Positions 12,458 to 25,345 of a stretch of DNA of 64,000 nt are shown piece after piece (position 1 is the first letter of the stretch; each line of letters opens with the position of its first letter). Below the pieces are notes generated by a model, which was given only the letters and a program-made list of their open reading frames with translations, was not told the DNA's origin and did not search any database. The stretch spans positions 1-64,000 of the forward strand of contig ARYC01001457.1 of NCBI GenBank assembly GCA_000711775.1, given 5' to 3'. The DNA comes from Oxytricha trifallax (taxonomy: Eukaryota > Ciliophora > Spirotrichea > Sporadotrichida > Oxytrichidae). Made by a program: the position numbers and the translations under genes.

Positions 12458-15224
12458 TCAAATATCTTCACTTGTCCCATGTTAATTGTACTAATAATTC
12501 TTCTGCTCTTTATGCTTCTTATTTCTTCTCTTTTTATTAATTTGTGGGAATGTCTCTGATTTCTCTAATAATTTCACCATTCCATTCTCAAGCATGTTAG
12601 TAATTTATTCAATAATAAATCTTATATAATTGTTGCAACCTAATAAATTGTATAAGTATATTATTGATTAATGAAATTGTAGATCTCATTGAGATCTAAA
12701 TGCTTTTATTTTTGTTGAACTAAGGGTTGAGTTACTTTAGCACCGAGACCAATGTAATGTCTATATAACTTTATGTGGCCTTGCTTCAATTTCTCAGTCT
12801 ACAAATATATTAATAAGCAGTTAATTCATTAATCAAAAGTGTACTAAATCATTAAATCGAAAGTAAATAATGAGTTTAATTAAGTGTTGTAGGCAAACAT
12901 ACCGATTAAAAGTGGCTCCCTGCTCATAATTTTCTTAAAAAGAGTGTTAATGACATTCACATTGTTTAAATTGTGAAAATGTTTGAGCCTGTGTAGAAAT
13001 AAGGTTCAAAGTAGGTCACCTTAGAGGACATAAATTGAATAATAGCAATACATAACTGGTTTATAAAAATCAAAATTAAGACATTTCCTCAATAATGATC
13101 TGAATGTGAAGTTCTTTGACAAAAGTGAAATTAAGTCTGGCAGTTGATGTGATTTTAATAACCGCTGCGTTTTACTCCAAATTCAGTTTGTTCTTGTTTT
13201 AAATTAGTTTTAGTAAGAAATTATCGTAGGAATGCATTCAATTTGGGAAGTTAATTTTTAAATTAATTAATAATTATTTAAATTCGTGGCAGTTAACTTT
13301 ATCGAAACCTAGACAATATGGTACCTGTTTGATAGAGAATTCAAAATGAGCTGGACTTTAATATTGGCGGTACCCTTCTATCGCGTCACCAGAGCGAGAT
13401 AACTCGACTTTAATTTTGAAATAAAATTCAACTTAACAAATCACTCAAAATTAAAGTCGATTAATCTCGCTTCAGGGATGCGATAGAGGGGTACCGCCAA
13501 TATTAAAGTTCAGCTGATTTTGAATTCTCAATCGAACAAGTACCATATTGTCTAGGCTCGATAAAGTTAACTGCCATGAATTTAAATAATTATTAATTAA
13601 TTTAAAGTTAATTTCCCAAATTGAATGTATTCCTTCAATATTGAAAATTAGTCAAATGTAATTAAAATACAAATTATGATTTCAAAGTCAAGTTCAACAA
13701 CACAATAAGCCTCAGTCTCATTGAAGGTAACAAAAGGTTTGAATTCTTTTTGGAAATCAATGCTGACTATGGTCTTATTTTACTTCGAAAATACTTTGTT
13801 AATGCCTTAAATGAAATTAGCGAGTGTATTGATTTCAATCGGAATATTGTCAACTCTTAAATCTTTTGAGTGATTAGATGTTCTTAAAAGACTTGTAGCT
13901 GATCTATTTGAGAAGATTCTTTTTTAATTAAGAGTATTATTCTTATTATATTTGGGGAAAATTATAAATTGTATTAAGAATACTCTAATATCTCCAAGTG
14001 AAGGGTCATGAACAATCATTCTACTCGCTTTCTCGTTGTGATAAACAGTACTATGATTGATGTAGAAAGTACCGTCCCCGCAGAATGCCCAGTAAATTTA
14101 ATTTCAGCTTTTAATCCCCAATGAGATTGTTCATAATGATGCTCTGGCTTTATTTAAAATGAGAGGGAATATTTGCAATTACTATGTTTGCTGAAACTTG
14201 AGCAGTCAAAAAAAGAGACTTTTGCAAATCTATGACTAATTAATGTCTCAAATGGTCCTTGAAAACTCTAAAGATGCTTATCAGATGCTCTGAGAGACCA
14301 CCTCCCTTTAAAATAAGTGAGATATCGTCATTTGAATTCACAACTAGGTTTGAAATATCAAACTACACTTGATTCATTGAAATAAATGTATTCATAATGA
14401 ATTGAATTATACAACTCCCATGTTTTGTTAAGTTAATTCTTAAGCAAGCAAGGATTAACTTCAAATACTATTTTAAGCCTTTTGAAAATAGCATGACCAT
14501 ATCCATTCTCGTCTATGTCATTAGGATGGGTCTCCAATTCATAAGTGAAGCTAACATTCATTGCGAAATTTTTCATTGTTACTTGTTCGTGTGGCTCTTC
14601 GTCTCTCATTTAAATTTCAAAATTATCATGATTATAGGTTAAGTCAGTAATCTACACATCACTCATTGAAATGTTGTCTGTGGCTTAAGGAGTTCATAAT
14701 ATTATTATCATCAAGTAAATGTCATTAACTTAAACTAATGAGTTAAAGATTTTATTTTACAAAACTAAAAATTCTGAAAGAATGATGAGCATCGGCAAGC
14801 TGAGTTTATGAAATTTTATTCATGAACAAATCTAAAATTTCAACTTTGAATAGGTTGGAGAATTCATATTGAAAGTAGTGGTCACTCCGGCCTAAGTATA
14901 TACTTCTGTCAATATTCCATTAGATCCATCTTTCAGCTCAGGTTCTGGAGGCAAATCTGGAAGTTTCTTACCTTAGCTTTGCTTTTAAAATTTTGAAACT
15001 TAATTCAATCATACTAATAGAATCATAAAATGATATGATAGCATTTATTTATGCTGATTCTTGATTATAAGCATCTGAAGGACTCTGAGTTTTTTCTCCT
15101 CTCCCCTAACGAAGCCAACCTTTTAATATAAAACTACTGAGCACAATATTAGTTTCAAAACTTTGTAATTCGATAATCTATTTCTCAAGCATACACTTTG
15201 ATTCGTGTTAGTTTTATCTTTCAT
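12458..15224 (-). CDS. BPI/LBP/CETP-like lipid-binding secreted protein, many segments
   Basis: From ATG 15224 a Lys-rich start leads to a hydrophobic signal-like stretch (KVLKLILCSVVLY). LPDLPPEPELKDGSNGILTE follows near 14960, then VQITDLTYNHDNFEIQM and MKNFAMNVSFTYELETHPND (14690-14510), the amphipathic beta pattern of the N-terminal barrel. GTFYINHSTVYHNEKASRM lies near 14060, VDNIPIEINTLANFIQGIN near 13830, VIKITSTARLNFTFVKELHIQ near 13150, NVNVINTLFKKIMSREPLLI near 12950, and GHIKLYRHYIGLG near 12760. The last exon ends at TGA 12458. The tandem pattern fits a BPI fold, whose members bind lipids or lipopolysaccharide. A 415-bp palindromic element (13224-13638) sits between two segments. 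The family call is moderate; segment joins are not exact. Confidence 0.55.
13224..13638. mobile_element. palindromic MITE, copy 1 (TA-flanked)
   Basis: A 415-bp near-perfect inverted repeat with arms of about 180 bp around a short AT-rich centre, flanked by TA on both sides (13222-13223, 13639-13640). Inner arm motifs are AGCTGGACTTTA, TTGGCGGTACC and a TCTCGCTC-like box next to GACTTTAATT. The ends read TCGTAGGAATGCATTC and its imperfect complement. TA target duplications suggest mobilisation by a Tc1/mariner transposase. It carries no frame and lies inside the BPI-like gene, so it must be removed with, or as, an IES. Confidence 0.9.
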
Positions 15225-15451
15225 TTTTATGTGTAATAAGATTTAATTATTTATTCAAAATAGCTAATCAGCTAGAAATTCAGGAACTTAAATTGTTGAT
15301 TAATCATTAAGTTTAAAGATATCCTCATCCATTTTATTAAGTATTTTACGGTAAAAATAGAGTAGATTTAGGCAGAATTATTTAAACATATTGTCATTTT
15401 ATCATTGCTTGATTTAAATAGAATCCAAAATAGTAATTGTATATTTAGTCA

Positions 15452-16573
15452 TCACAAATTCTTAAGTGCATCTAATTGTCTCTGCACGTCATTGACGTCT
15501 TGCTGTTATTAGTTTCTATGTTTTGTGGAATCTTTCCAGCACCTACACTTTGCAGGCTGCCACCAACGTCTAAGGCTTGTTCTTGTTGCAACTGCATGAT
15601 CAAAGCAATTCTATTTATTATATTAATTTAATAATTTGAAACAATTAAACTAACTTCGGTTCAATTTTATCAATGAAGAGCAAATTTTAAGAGGTTTTTA
15701 AAGAAAAAAAGCATTAACTTCGTCTTGTTGGACTGAAGAGCCAGTGACTAATTCCAAAGCGCCACTGATATCAACTATCTTCACATCTAAGTCTTCGAAT
15801 ACCTTCTCAAAGTTCATTATTTGCTCAGAAATCTTATTATAGATGGTTAACAATTTTAATAACATAACAAAAGTGCTTCATAAATCAATAAAACTAAGGT
15901 AACCTGTAATTTGTTCATGTGCTTGAGGCATGAATTAAGTTTGGGCACACAGCTCTTAATTTACTGTGAGATCTATAAATAAAATAGTTAATATTTTTGA
16001 AAAGTTCTAGGTTTTCTATTGAAATAAGATGGAATTCTTAGTTTCAAATAGCCATCAGAATTCCTCTCAGACAAATTTAAAGATACCGATTCTGATATAA
16101 AACTACTCTTACTTATTGTGTTCTGTAGGCAGAATCCAATTTGGCAGCAACTGCACCCATTTTAGCTGAAAATTACTGCACATTGATTGCTTCATTTCTA
16201 GTTCTAATTGCAGTCTCAGCGTATATCTTAGCTGACTCCAAGTCATTCTTTTTCAGTGCCTATAATTTCGCTATTATTACTCATGAAAAGCTATAATCTT
16301 GTAGTAGTCACATTATTAACCAATATATTGATGAAAATAGATGTCATCACACTTACTTCAGCTATTTTTTTGTTTCTCTTAGGCTTACTTCTACATAATC
16401 TTTTGAGATTCTTTCTCAAGCATCTTGGATTGCTGCTCATCTCAAAAGCTGCGTTGAAGATCTAATCTTTAAATATAAGAATTAAACATACATAGATTCA
16501 CGTATTCTTCTTAATTATTTTATGAATCTTCCACTTTCTTGCATCTTGAACCCTATGAACCTTCGTTACCCAT
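15452..16573 (-). CDS. CHMP1-type ESCRT-III protein
   Basis: ESCRT-III subunits polymerise on membranes for budding and abscission. The ATG at 16573 gives MGNEGSQGSR, a possible N-myristoylation start. A 61-bp IES with pointer AAGATT follows. The next segments give FNAAFEMSS and, shifted by one base, MLEKESQKIMQKQAQEKQK. After a GTAAGT-type intron comes DLESAKIYAETAIRTRNEA (helix 2) and KMGAVAAKLDSAYRTQ. A short piece PKLNSCLKHMNKL precedes NFEKVFEDLDVKIVDISGAL, the CHMP1 signature. The end is EEQALDVGGSLQSVGAG and the C-terminal MIM helix VQRQLDALKNL before TGA TGA at 15452. Five or six segments are in order, none scrambled. One-base shifts near 15490 and 16420 are likely errors or decay. 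Confidence 0.92.
16464..16530. other. IES in CHMP1 (pointer AAGATT)
   Basis: On the minus strand AAGATT occurs at the MDS1 end (16525-16530) and again at the MDS2 start (16464-16469). Removing one copy with the AT-rich 55 bp between them joins the MGN start to the ESCRT-III helix in frame. The segment lacks GT-AG ends, so it is an IES rather than an intron. Confidence 0.8.
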
Positions 16574-16719
16574 ATTTGATTTGTTAATTATTTTATTATA
16601 ATCAGTATTAAAATGCTATTTTATTTGATTTTTAACTTAATCTATTCACATAATTACTTTTCATAATTATACTATCAACATTATTTGCAATTACTATAAA
16701 CTTATTTCTCTATAATTTA

Positions 16720-18028
16720 TCAATCATCATCATAGCCAATTTCATCTTAGCAACAATAAGCCCTTGAATTTATTTAATTCAGCTGATACTCTAGCATCTT
16801 CTTCTCTTTATGCATGGAATTAATCTGCACTTATTTGAACGCTTTCTGCTGCTTGTCATCATTAACCATCCGTTTGAAAGACTTCTCAAATTCCATAATC
16901 TAATCCAGGACAATCGAGTATGTCGCTCGCCTGATTCTCTATGAGAGTCTTTCGGTGTATGCGATTCAAATCTGATTCAATAAGACCGAGGTCTCTTTTG
17001 TTTTCTCTCAAAGCTTATTATTGAGTTGATGCCACATCCTCAATTTAAGTGATCTCTTCTTCATCAGTCAACTGACGCCACCTGTCTTCTCTATGTTTTT
17101 GTTAATCCTTAAGGATTTAATCTTTTTCTTGCTGAAGCAATTGCTACTGTAATAGTTACTTAAACAAGTCATTGTTAAATTCGTCGGCTGTTTCCTGTTA
17201 TTATTATATTTGTTGTGAAGAGGATGGTCTACTCCCTTAATTGCTGATACTAATTTTACGAATTCAAAAATCTGTACTTTCTTTCCTGGAATACACTCTT
17301 TCTTTCAAGCCAACACCAACTTTAGCATTCAAATATAAATAAATAAATCTTAGAATTGGATAAAAGTTTTAGTTAAAGATAATTTTCAGAGGGGGGAGCT
17401 TAATGATGTTACTATGTTTATTTTAAAATCTGAGATGGTTAGAACCCACTTTTTAAAGTATTGCTGAATTACTTCTACTACTCCGTTTAATAATTATTTT
17501 TCAATTGTACTATTCCAATATTACTTTTTATGTTATTAATATTGCTGTTTATTGCAGGCACATTAATAAATATAGGTTTCTACAAAGTCCTTATAGATTT
17601 CTCATTAGATTAAGGCCTAGAAAGAGATTTCAGAGGCGTTTAGTTTATGTTATTTTTGAATATTGATTGATTCTTGGAGAAAGAATTATACTGATTCAAA
17701 GTGCTTGAAGCTGTAGACTAAAATTTGTGATTTATTTTAGATTAGTGGCTTCGGAAAGATTACTCGTTAATATCTGAGTTTTACAATCATCATACATTAA
17801 TTGATCTCTATAGAAATTATTCGTCTTAACATAACAAAAATTTGGTAAATAACTTGGAACTTTATTGTCTAATAATAAAAAAGACTATACTTACCCAAAA
17901 TAGGCTTCTGTATGAAAAGCTCCCTATGGTTTAAGTGGTGTCATTTACTTATGAAAGTAGGAATTTGTTTTTCCAAAGTCATTATTGCCAAAAGATCTCG
18001 TTTTACTAAAGTTATTAGAGTCTCCCAT
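16720..18028 (-). CDS. Gln-rich coiled-coil protein, function unknown
   Basis: The ATG at 18028 begins MGDSNNFSKTRSFGNNDF and reaches TEAYFGQ before a GTAAGTAT splice-like site near 17895. Short segments follow around 17840-17700. The main segment (about 17340-16720) is a long heptad-bearing coil with QQQ runs, DRWRQLTDEEEITQIEDVA, LGLIESDLNRIHRKTL, then MEFEKSFKRMVNDDKQQKAF and KEKKMLEYQLNQINS, ending at TGA 16720. A t-SNARE-like coil was considered, but no zero-layer pattern or membrane anchor is present. One frame shift occurs near 16890. Confidence 0.55.
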
Positions 18029-20163
18029 CTCAATTATAATTTATTTAATTATCTCATAAAGAATTTAAATCAACTTAACTGAAGATAATTGAAAAGCGTT
18101 GATTGCAAAAGTCAAAGCATGAAATTAAAAATAGATTCATCAAATAATTCAAAAATACAATGTAAATTACCTCTCATTAATCTTGTAGAGTAATGAAAAA
18201 AGCAGCGAATACACATACTACTGCTGTGAGAAAAAATATTCCAATTATTAGTCTCGCACATAAGAAGTGGTCAATCTATTATTTAATTTTATTTGATAAC
18301 ATATATCCCAATCTTATTATACTTTTTAAAACTGAAATAATTTGTATGGAACATAGAAAGTATGGCCTAAAATCTTCAACTTAAATAGATAGGGCTGTCC
18401 ATACATCTTAACATGAAATTACTCTAAAATAAATTTTACTCTTTTTAAAATATTGATAAAATAGAAAAGAATAGGAAATCGTAAAAATTTAAAATCAAAA
18501 AAACAGCAAAAATTTTAAGATTATTAATAAAAACACATATTATAACAAAAATGGCAATGTTATCCATGCTTTATTTATAATAATGAGTTCGATTTACTAA
18601 CTGATGTGATTTATTTTTAATATTAAATATATTTTTTTAAATTTCTAAAATCATTCTATACATGCGAAGCAAATGCATTGGTTATTACTCTTAGTAATTA
18701 TTTACAGATTGAGTATGTTTAATGTAAGATAAAATTTGCAATTATTTTGCCTTATATTGATTTTTATAGTCAAGCATTTTGATTGATTTGCTTAATATTT
18801 GAGTGAAACTGCCTTAAAAATGCTGCTTTTTAGTCTTATTTCTGTTTTCTAATATCTTAATGTCAAAACAAATATAAATAAGAAAGTAAAAAATAAGAAT
18901 AAGGAAATTATATTACTTCATGTGTTAGTACTATGAGAAAACCTCTCTTCTCCATTTTGATTTATATTTATTAAAGTATTTACTGTTTTAATTTATTCTA
19001 CAAATTTAAATTAATTTCAAAAAATCCATGTACAATAATAAATTATATTTCCCTCTTAATAATTCATTTAGAATTGATATGTCTGTAACTTACCATTCCT
19101 TGCTTTTCTTTCTATATTTAAAAACTTAACTTAAATATTTATAATAAATCAAGGTTTGTGGTGTTTTAATCTTTTTGATAACTTACTTTAAATTTTTGTA
19201 CTTTTTCATTTCCCTTCTGTTTTCAAAATCTACAATTTACATATTTCTTCGTCATCCTATATATTTTGGTAATGAGTTTTTTTTAAAGTATACAATAAGT
19301 TTACGTCAAAAAATAAATAACTGCGATGATTATAGGTTATTTAAAGATATTTTATATTTTGTAAGAAACTTACCAATCCAAATTTTAAAGCATTTCTAAA
19401 TTCTTTACTTTGCTTAATATTTGACGTACTGGTCTATTATTCACTTTTTTATTTAAAATTATTGTAGGAATACATTCGAATTTGAGAAATTATTATTAAA
19501 CATTAACCAAATTAGTAGCAGTTTTAAACGATTATAGATTCATTTTCTAGGGAATTTTAAATTAGCTGGACTTTACTTTTGGCGGTCCAATTTTATCTCA
19601 TCCGGAGAGAGAGATAACTTGAATTTAATGTGAGGGTATAATTTATCGAATTTAGAAGTGTTCAATTAAAGTAGAGTTATCTCTCTGGATGAGATAAAAT
19701 AAAACCGTCAAAAGTAAAGTCCAGCTAATTTAAAATTCTCTATAAAATGAATATAAGATCGTTTAAATTGGCCAACTTTAATTTCCACTAATTTGGTTAA
19801 TTTTTAATTTATATAATTAAATTTCTCAAATTCGAATCTATTCCTACGATAAATTATAACAACTTTGTAAATTAATTTTAGTTATATAAATTTTTATTAT
19901 TTTAAAAATGGTTGAAGCCAAGAGTAAGTTATTTTCTAAAGTTTTTTAAAGTTATTTAAACCGCCCTATAAATTAAGATTTAAACTTGGTATTACTTACT
20001 ACCTATCTATTAATAGGCTAATAAATAATCAATTAAACATTTTTTTGAAAAAAAAAAACTTTCATTCTTTTACTTAAAGAAGCTATTCTTTTATCAATTT
20101 ATTTTCCATGGAAGCTTTTAACTCTTTTTATCCAGTAAGAGAGGTGACATAAACTCCAGTTTG
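18029..20163. other. large gene-poor stretch with palindromic element
   Basis: Very AT-rich sequence with no frame of coding character on either strand. It contains the second palindromic MITE at 19462-19849 and is otherwise empty as far as can be seen. The upstream start of the 20.2-kb gene may extend back to about 20100. Confidence 0.55.
19462..19849. mobile_element. palindromic MITE, copy 2 (TA-flanked)
   Basis: 388-bp near-perfect palindrome with TA on each side (19460-19461, 19850-19851). The ends read TTGTAGGAATACATTCG and its complement. The arms share AGCTGGACTTTAC, TTGGCGGT and the GAGATAACT box with the other copies. It is more diverged than copies 3 and 4; for example the GGTACC box is altered to GGTCC on one arm. 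It lies in a gene-free stretch. Confidence 0.9.
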
Positions 20164-23100
20164 ATGCTGGAACGAGATATTTTCAAGAAATTCTTGGAAT
20201 TACTCTTGAATAAAGCCAAAGCAGATGAAATTGATTACGGGGAGAAGGAATCAATACTAGACGCTCTAAAAACTAATCTCTAGTTCTGCATTTAACATGA
20301 GGGAATGCTGAAGTAATTAGGGGTTTAAATCCCGAAACATAAAGCTGGCAGAATTAGGGTCAGTGAATGAGTTAAACTCAAAATTAAGAGGGAGGGGCTT
20401 AAAGTGAAATTGATGCTAATTAATAGGCCATAGCTAGTCATAATAGTGGTACTAGTAATGCAACGGGATAGTAATAATTCAATTCATTCTTGAATCAAAC
20501 TAACTCAGAAGTTCAGGGAGACAAGGAAAATATGTACTCTCTTAATGTTTAATGAAAGATTTCAAGAAGTTTATAAGCGAAAGTGTGGATGTATATCCTA
20601 TCTATACTTTGCCTGAGGATTTTACAAGCATGTCTAGAAAAGAAATGGTTAACTGGAAATTAAAAAATTATTAAATAATTATTTTTTGTTTTATAAAATT
20701 AGACAAGGTCAGAATCATCCTACAATAATTCAATGTGCCTATGCTAAACCTGCATTTCTTCCACCCCTTTTTAAAATCGACCTCTGCTCTTCACGCTTAT
20801 AGATTGATCCTTGCTAACTTCGATTATAGTACAGAAGAAGACAATAACCGATTCATAGGGAAAGTAATTGAATATCTCTAAGAATACAAAAAGAAGCTCT
20901 ATAAGTCAATGGAAGATGATATTGAGACAATTCATAAAGTCCTACCAATGGTCTTGATTATTAAATATGCAGCGAGCTCTTTGCCATTCAGCGATAAAGA
21001 CCGCTTAAAATAAATGGCTTAAGAGTGTCATGATATCAGTATGCTGTCTATGCCTTATGGGCTCTTACCTCATTAAGTCATTGAAATCATTGATTAAGAA
21101 CGAATAATTCCAGGCCTTACAAGGATCGAAAAGCTAAATGAGGATTTCCCCAATGACCATAACAGCATCAATAAGGAGAAAGATGATATTGAAATTTTTC
21201 ATCAAAGAGCTTTTGTTTACAATGATAATTATTAAGAGGAGAGTAATGGACTTCTTAGGTTGTTTAACAATTTACCTATTTAAAATTCAAGCTGTTTTAT
21301 ATTTTTGGAAATAGTGTGAAATAGCAGCTTTTGAAATTCAATCACTTGCATGAAATGAGATTTACTTTCTTAATTGACTTATTTAGTAAGATAATGTACA
21401 TAAAGCTTTCAACACATTTTAGCTTCTTATAATTTCTGTCAAAGAATTGGAGAATTCCATCAAGCTTAGAAGAGCATCTAATCAGTTTACAAACTTCCTA
21501 TGTTTGGAATGTATTTAAGCAACTTTTATAAGATATTGATGAAAAAGCAATTGAAATGCCCTATAATGAATTAGAAAGAAATTTCAGAAGACTTATTATG
21601 GAACCAAAGCAGACTTCATTCTCAATAAAACTGTATTTTAAAAACACCACAATTGTTACTTTTTACTTTCATACAAAAATTCAAAATTTATGTTTGTTAG
21701 ATTATGAAAAGGGACTGATTAACAAGAGATTAAAGTACTTTCCAAAGTTTAAGTTAATCTTTGACAACACAAGCTCCTAGTCAATTTAACAATTTATCTA
21801 AAAGTAACAAGAAGATAAATCCTACATGCCCCCCAATAAGACTGGTTGTAATCGGTGACGACCTCTGCTTCCACTCTTTTTTGTAGCAACTAATCAGAGA
21901 ATACATTTCAAAGAATTCAAACTTCTATAAGGATGATGTTAGAGTTTTCATTGTTCCACATAAGAACAACACTTTAGCTCAATATTTGGCTATGCATGAT
22001 GATATCTACTGCAATAACATATTTCTTAAGATTACGTAAAGTCCCATTTCCTCTGTTACTAAAAGATAAATTAGCATTATACAATATATAGGTGAATTTT
22101 TATTCTTATAATTTCATTAAATAAATTAGCGTAGACTAGCATATATCGAAACTTTATCTCAATCTTCATTATCATCATAAGAATATTCAAAACTATTCCT
22201 GTTAAACGATTAAATTTTGTAAGATTACTTAAGAGATGTAGTCTTTAAAGCTAATGTCAAAGTTTTTGTATGTTTAGAAGAAATTTTAATCAAAATTCAT
22301 TAATGCCGCTTATATAAAAATATATTTGATGTGACTTCTTCAGAGAGCCAACAGATGATAAACCCTATAAGCAAGTGTTTTTTACTAATAGGTTTGAATA
22401 TGGTCATAGTAGTGTTTATAGAAAGCTAGAGGGTATTCATATGACACTTCAAGCCACGAATGCAAGCCAACTTAATGAAGCTGAGATGAAGGTAAACATA
22501 AAATAATCTCATTATTTTTAATTAAAATTGTAGCTTTATAATTATTCTACAAATAAGTTGGAGATGGTGGTTCAAGCAAGTGAGAACGAGGGCTCTCTAC
22601 TGTTTGATAATTTTGAATAAAGCGTGAAAGTGCCCCTTTAGATCAAGAGGATGGATTATAACTGCAAAGAATATGTTACAGATGGCTCATTGGAGCCCTA
22701 CGAATGTACACTACCACATCTGAAGTTAATCAATGTCCCAACTATGTTCGATATAACAAGCATTCATATTTATTTCATTTCAAGATCATATTATTGGATG
22801 TACTTAATCAGATCCAAGCACTGACTTCCTCGCCCTGAACATGATTGATAATAAGACATTTTTAATAGAAAATTAAGACTTCCTGAACTCAAATTAAAAA
22901 CTCAAAAAGACCAAAGTTAAAAAACAGAGAGGGGCTCTTCAAGCCATACATACTAACCTATTTGTCAGTGAAGTTACCATCATACCCCATGCTGTTGTTA
23001 AGGACTCAATAACATAATAATAGTAAAGATTAAATATAATATTACTATTTATAATATTATCATGTTATGACTCAGCTCCAGGAAGTAAAAATTACAGCAA

Positions 23101-23200
23101 GAATTTAGATAAGTAGGATGGTAGCAAGCGCAGTAAATCTAAATCATAAACTAGATCTGGGTAAGATTCAGGAAACCCTTTATAATAATTATATGGCTAT
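20164..23200 (+). CDS. large multi-segment gene with PACS-like block
   Basis: The first segment from ATG 20164 is helical (MLERDIFKKFLELLLNKAKA). Next come FKKFISESVDVYPIYTLPEDF near 20560 and a long frame at 20710-21240 with FNVPMLNLHFFHPFLKSTSA and LPHQVIEIIDQERIIPGL. At 21830-22030 RLVVIGDDLCFHSFLQQLI with VRVFIVPHKNNTLAQYLAM resembles the conserved C-terminal domain of PACS sorting proteins. Later frames at 22320-22740 (FFTNRFEYGHSSVYRKLEG, then KLEMVVQASENEGSL) and 22815-23200 (LALNMIDNKTFLIEN) are not recognised. Several AT-rich inserts and one-base shifts break it (20360, 20410, 21250-21400, 22040-22320, 22500-22535). It could be more than one gene. The PACS assignment rests on one block only. 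Confidence 0.5.
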
Positions 23201-23562
23201 GAAGATAGTGGCATATTTATTAATTATAAATCTGCTTTTTAAAATAAATCAATAAAATATTTCTCATAAAAATTCAATTAGCATTAAAAATTTTTAGTGT
23301 ATCTCTGATAATAAATTAAAAGAAAAGAATGGGAAGAAATTTGTGATAAAACGCTATAAAAAAGATAATATTTATGTAAGTGTCCCCATTATGAGTTATT
23401 TGCCTTTGCGGAGTGATGATCTTATAAAACTAAAATTTATGATTTAATATTTTAAAATAGTAAATTAATTATTATTACAATTGAGAAAACACTATAAACT
23501 TTGAAGAAAAAATTTTATTGGGTTGTATTTTTTAAACTTATTGTTTAAATTAATAAAATAAA

Positions 23563-24350
23563 ATGAGTTCTGGAGACAATTTCAATAATAACAACAATTG
23601 AGAAATCTCAGATTTTTCAGGGACAGATATAGTGAATGTGGTGGTAGTGGGGGATTCCGGCATTGGGAAAACGAACATGATTTTATCTTACACACAAGAT
23701 ACACTTAACTCGGAGTATAAGCCCACTGTATTTGATCACTTTTCAAGTGAGGTGGAGTATAATGGGCATCCTTGTAGTCTGGAAATTTGGGATCTTAGTG
23801 GTAAAATGAACACTAATTAATTTAAAGAGTTTATACTTGTTAGGCATTATTAATCCTAAAGAAAAGAGTGAAATCATGCTTAATATTTTAGACTTAATGA
23901 AAATTAATAAAACTAAAGCCTTAGAAAATTCGCTTACTCAAAAGCTTAAGCCATAGTAATTTGCTACAGCATGATGGACAGTAAGTCTTTTAAGAGTGTC
24001 TAATTGAAATGGCTTCGAGAGATAAGAACTGATGAAAAATTAAAAAGCATTCCCTTGATTTGTTTAGCTACAAAGTGTGATCAATTTTAAGATCACCTCA
24101 CTCTGGAATCGTTTAAAAAATCAGGCAGAGTTGATTCTTCTCAAGGCTCAAACTTGGCAAAATTTGAGGGATTTATATAACATATTGAGACAAGTGCGCT
24201 CTTCGGAGAATGTGTCAAGAATGTGTTTGACGAGACACTGTATGCAACTTTGAAAAATAATTAGAAAAATGGAGCGTCTTAGAGTGGCAATAGAATCAGA
24301 AAAGCTAAACATGACGATAATGATAAGAATAAAAAGTGTATAGTGTTTGA
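23563..24350 (+). CDS. Rho-type small GTPase
   Basis: Membrane-anchored molecular switch. MDS1 from ATG 23563 has an Asn-rich leader, then VVVVGDSGIGKT (P-loop, G1), SEYKPTVFDHFS (switch I, G2) and LEIWDLSG (G3). A roughly 140-bp insert from about 23810 to 23920 interrupts it. MDS2 gives LRKFAYSKAQAIVICYS, then VQLKWLREI, LICLATKCDQF (G4, TKxD as TKCD) and ETSAL (G5). The C-terminus is basic and reaches KNKKCIVF, a CaaX prenylation box, but the following TGA is in frame only if one base is removed. In-frame TGA in the leader (23599) must be an error, a nonsense change or a missed IES. The pointer was not resolved. Confidence 0.85.
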
Positions 24351-24559
24351 ATCAATTTGTTTGAATTTATTAAGGATTGTAAAGTATTTAATCATATGTA
24401 ATTGTAATATAATATTGTAATCCTGAATTCATTTCGACCCAAATATTTAAGAAATTTTAATAAAATAAAAAACTTTACCCTTTGTTATAACTTTTGAAAA
24501 TACTCTTGTCTTTAATTTGCTTGAAAAATTATTATTTTTATTTATTATATTCAAAAAAA

Positions 24560-25345
24560 TTGTAATAAAGTTAAAAATTATAAGAGTCAACTTCATTATT
24601 TGAAAATAAGTGTCTGGGGGTATTATTTATCTCAATAATATTTTATATTAATCTCATCATAAAATAGTTAAGATATTTGTTCTACACTTCTATCCCTATT
24701 AAGCTCTCATTTATTTGTTCATGCAATTTTATATGATACTTGCTTAACATAGATAATCTAAATATTTTATGAAGTTTCTTGTGTGGTTTGAGTGAGACAC
24801 CAACTTTTAAAGTTTTCGCATCAATAATAGCATGAGTGCCTGATTTTTTGAATCCCTCAACTAGCTGGAAGTATATTAACTCTAAAGCAATACCATTCCA
24901 CCCGATTTAAGTGCACTCATCAGTTCCGATGCCCTTACCATTTCCTAGCATTCCTCGGAATTTATCCTGATTCCCTCCTTTCTCAAAATTTTCCATGCCA
25001 CCGTCCTCGTCAGTCTTGACTTTCTTGTCCGTGTTATTTCTGCAAGCTTTACATGCATTTTCAACTAAAACGACAGCTGGAAGTGTCTTCAACTTGTTCA
25101 AGTAATCTATTAAGGGTTGGATGGATTAACCCTTGTTGAACTTGTGCTGCTTGATTGCCTTGATGTGTGGAATCATCTCTTTAGGGGCAACTCTTATGAG
25201 ATTTATTGTTTAGTACGCTTCTTTTTCGAAACTTGATTGGTAGATTAGTGGATCTGGCTGGGTGAGGGAGTGATGTGTGTACTCCTCTCTAAATTTTAAG
25301 CGTGCTGCTTGGAACCTGAACAACCCATTTTTGGCTTTGATCAAG
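24560..25345 (-). CDS. CAP/SCP-domain protein
   Basis: From about 25345 the minus strand gives FQAARLKFREEYTHHSLTQ, then INLIRVAPKEMIPHI near 25180, the first helix of the CAP (CRISP/Antigen 5/PR-1) domain with the N-x-x-R-xxP pattern. LNKLKTLPAVVLVENACKAC follows (the CAP L..L.W...L...A helix), then GTDECTQIGWNGIALELIYF and HAIIDAKTLKVGVSLKPHK, matching the family's HR-N-I-x-VGV end. CAP proteins are usually secreted; no signal peptide is visible in what remains. The tail past 24780 is open to about 24560 without further motifs. One TAA is read as Gln in the middle. Confidence 0.65.
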
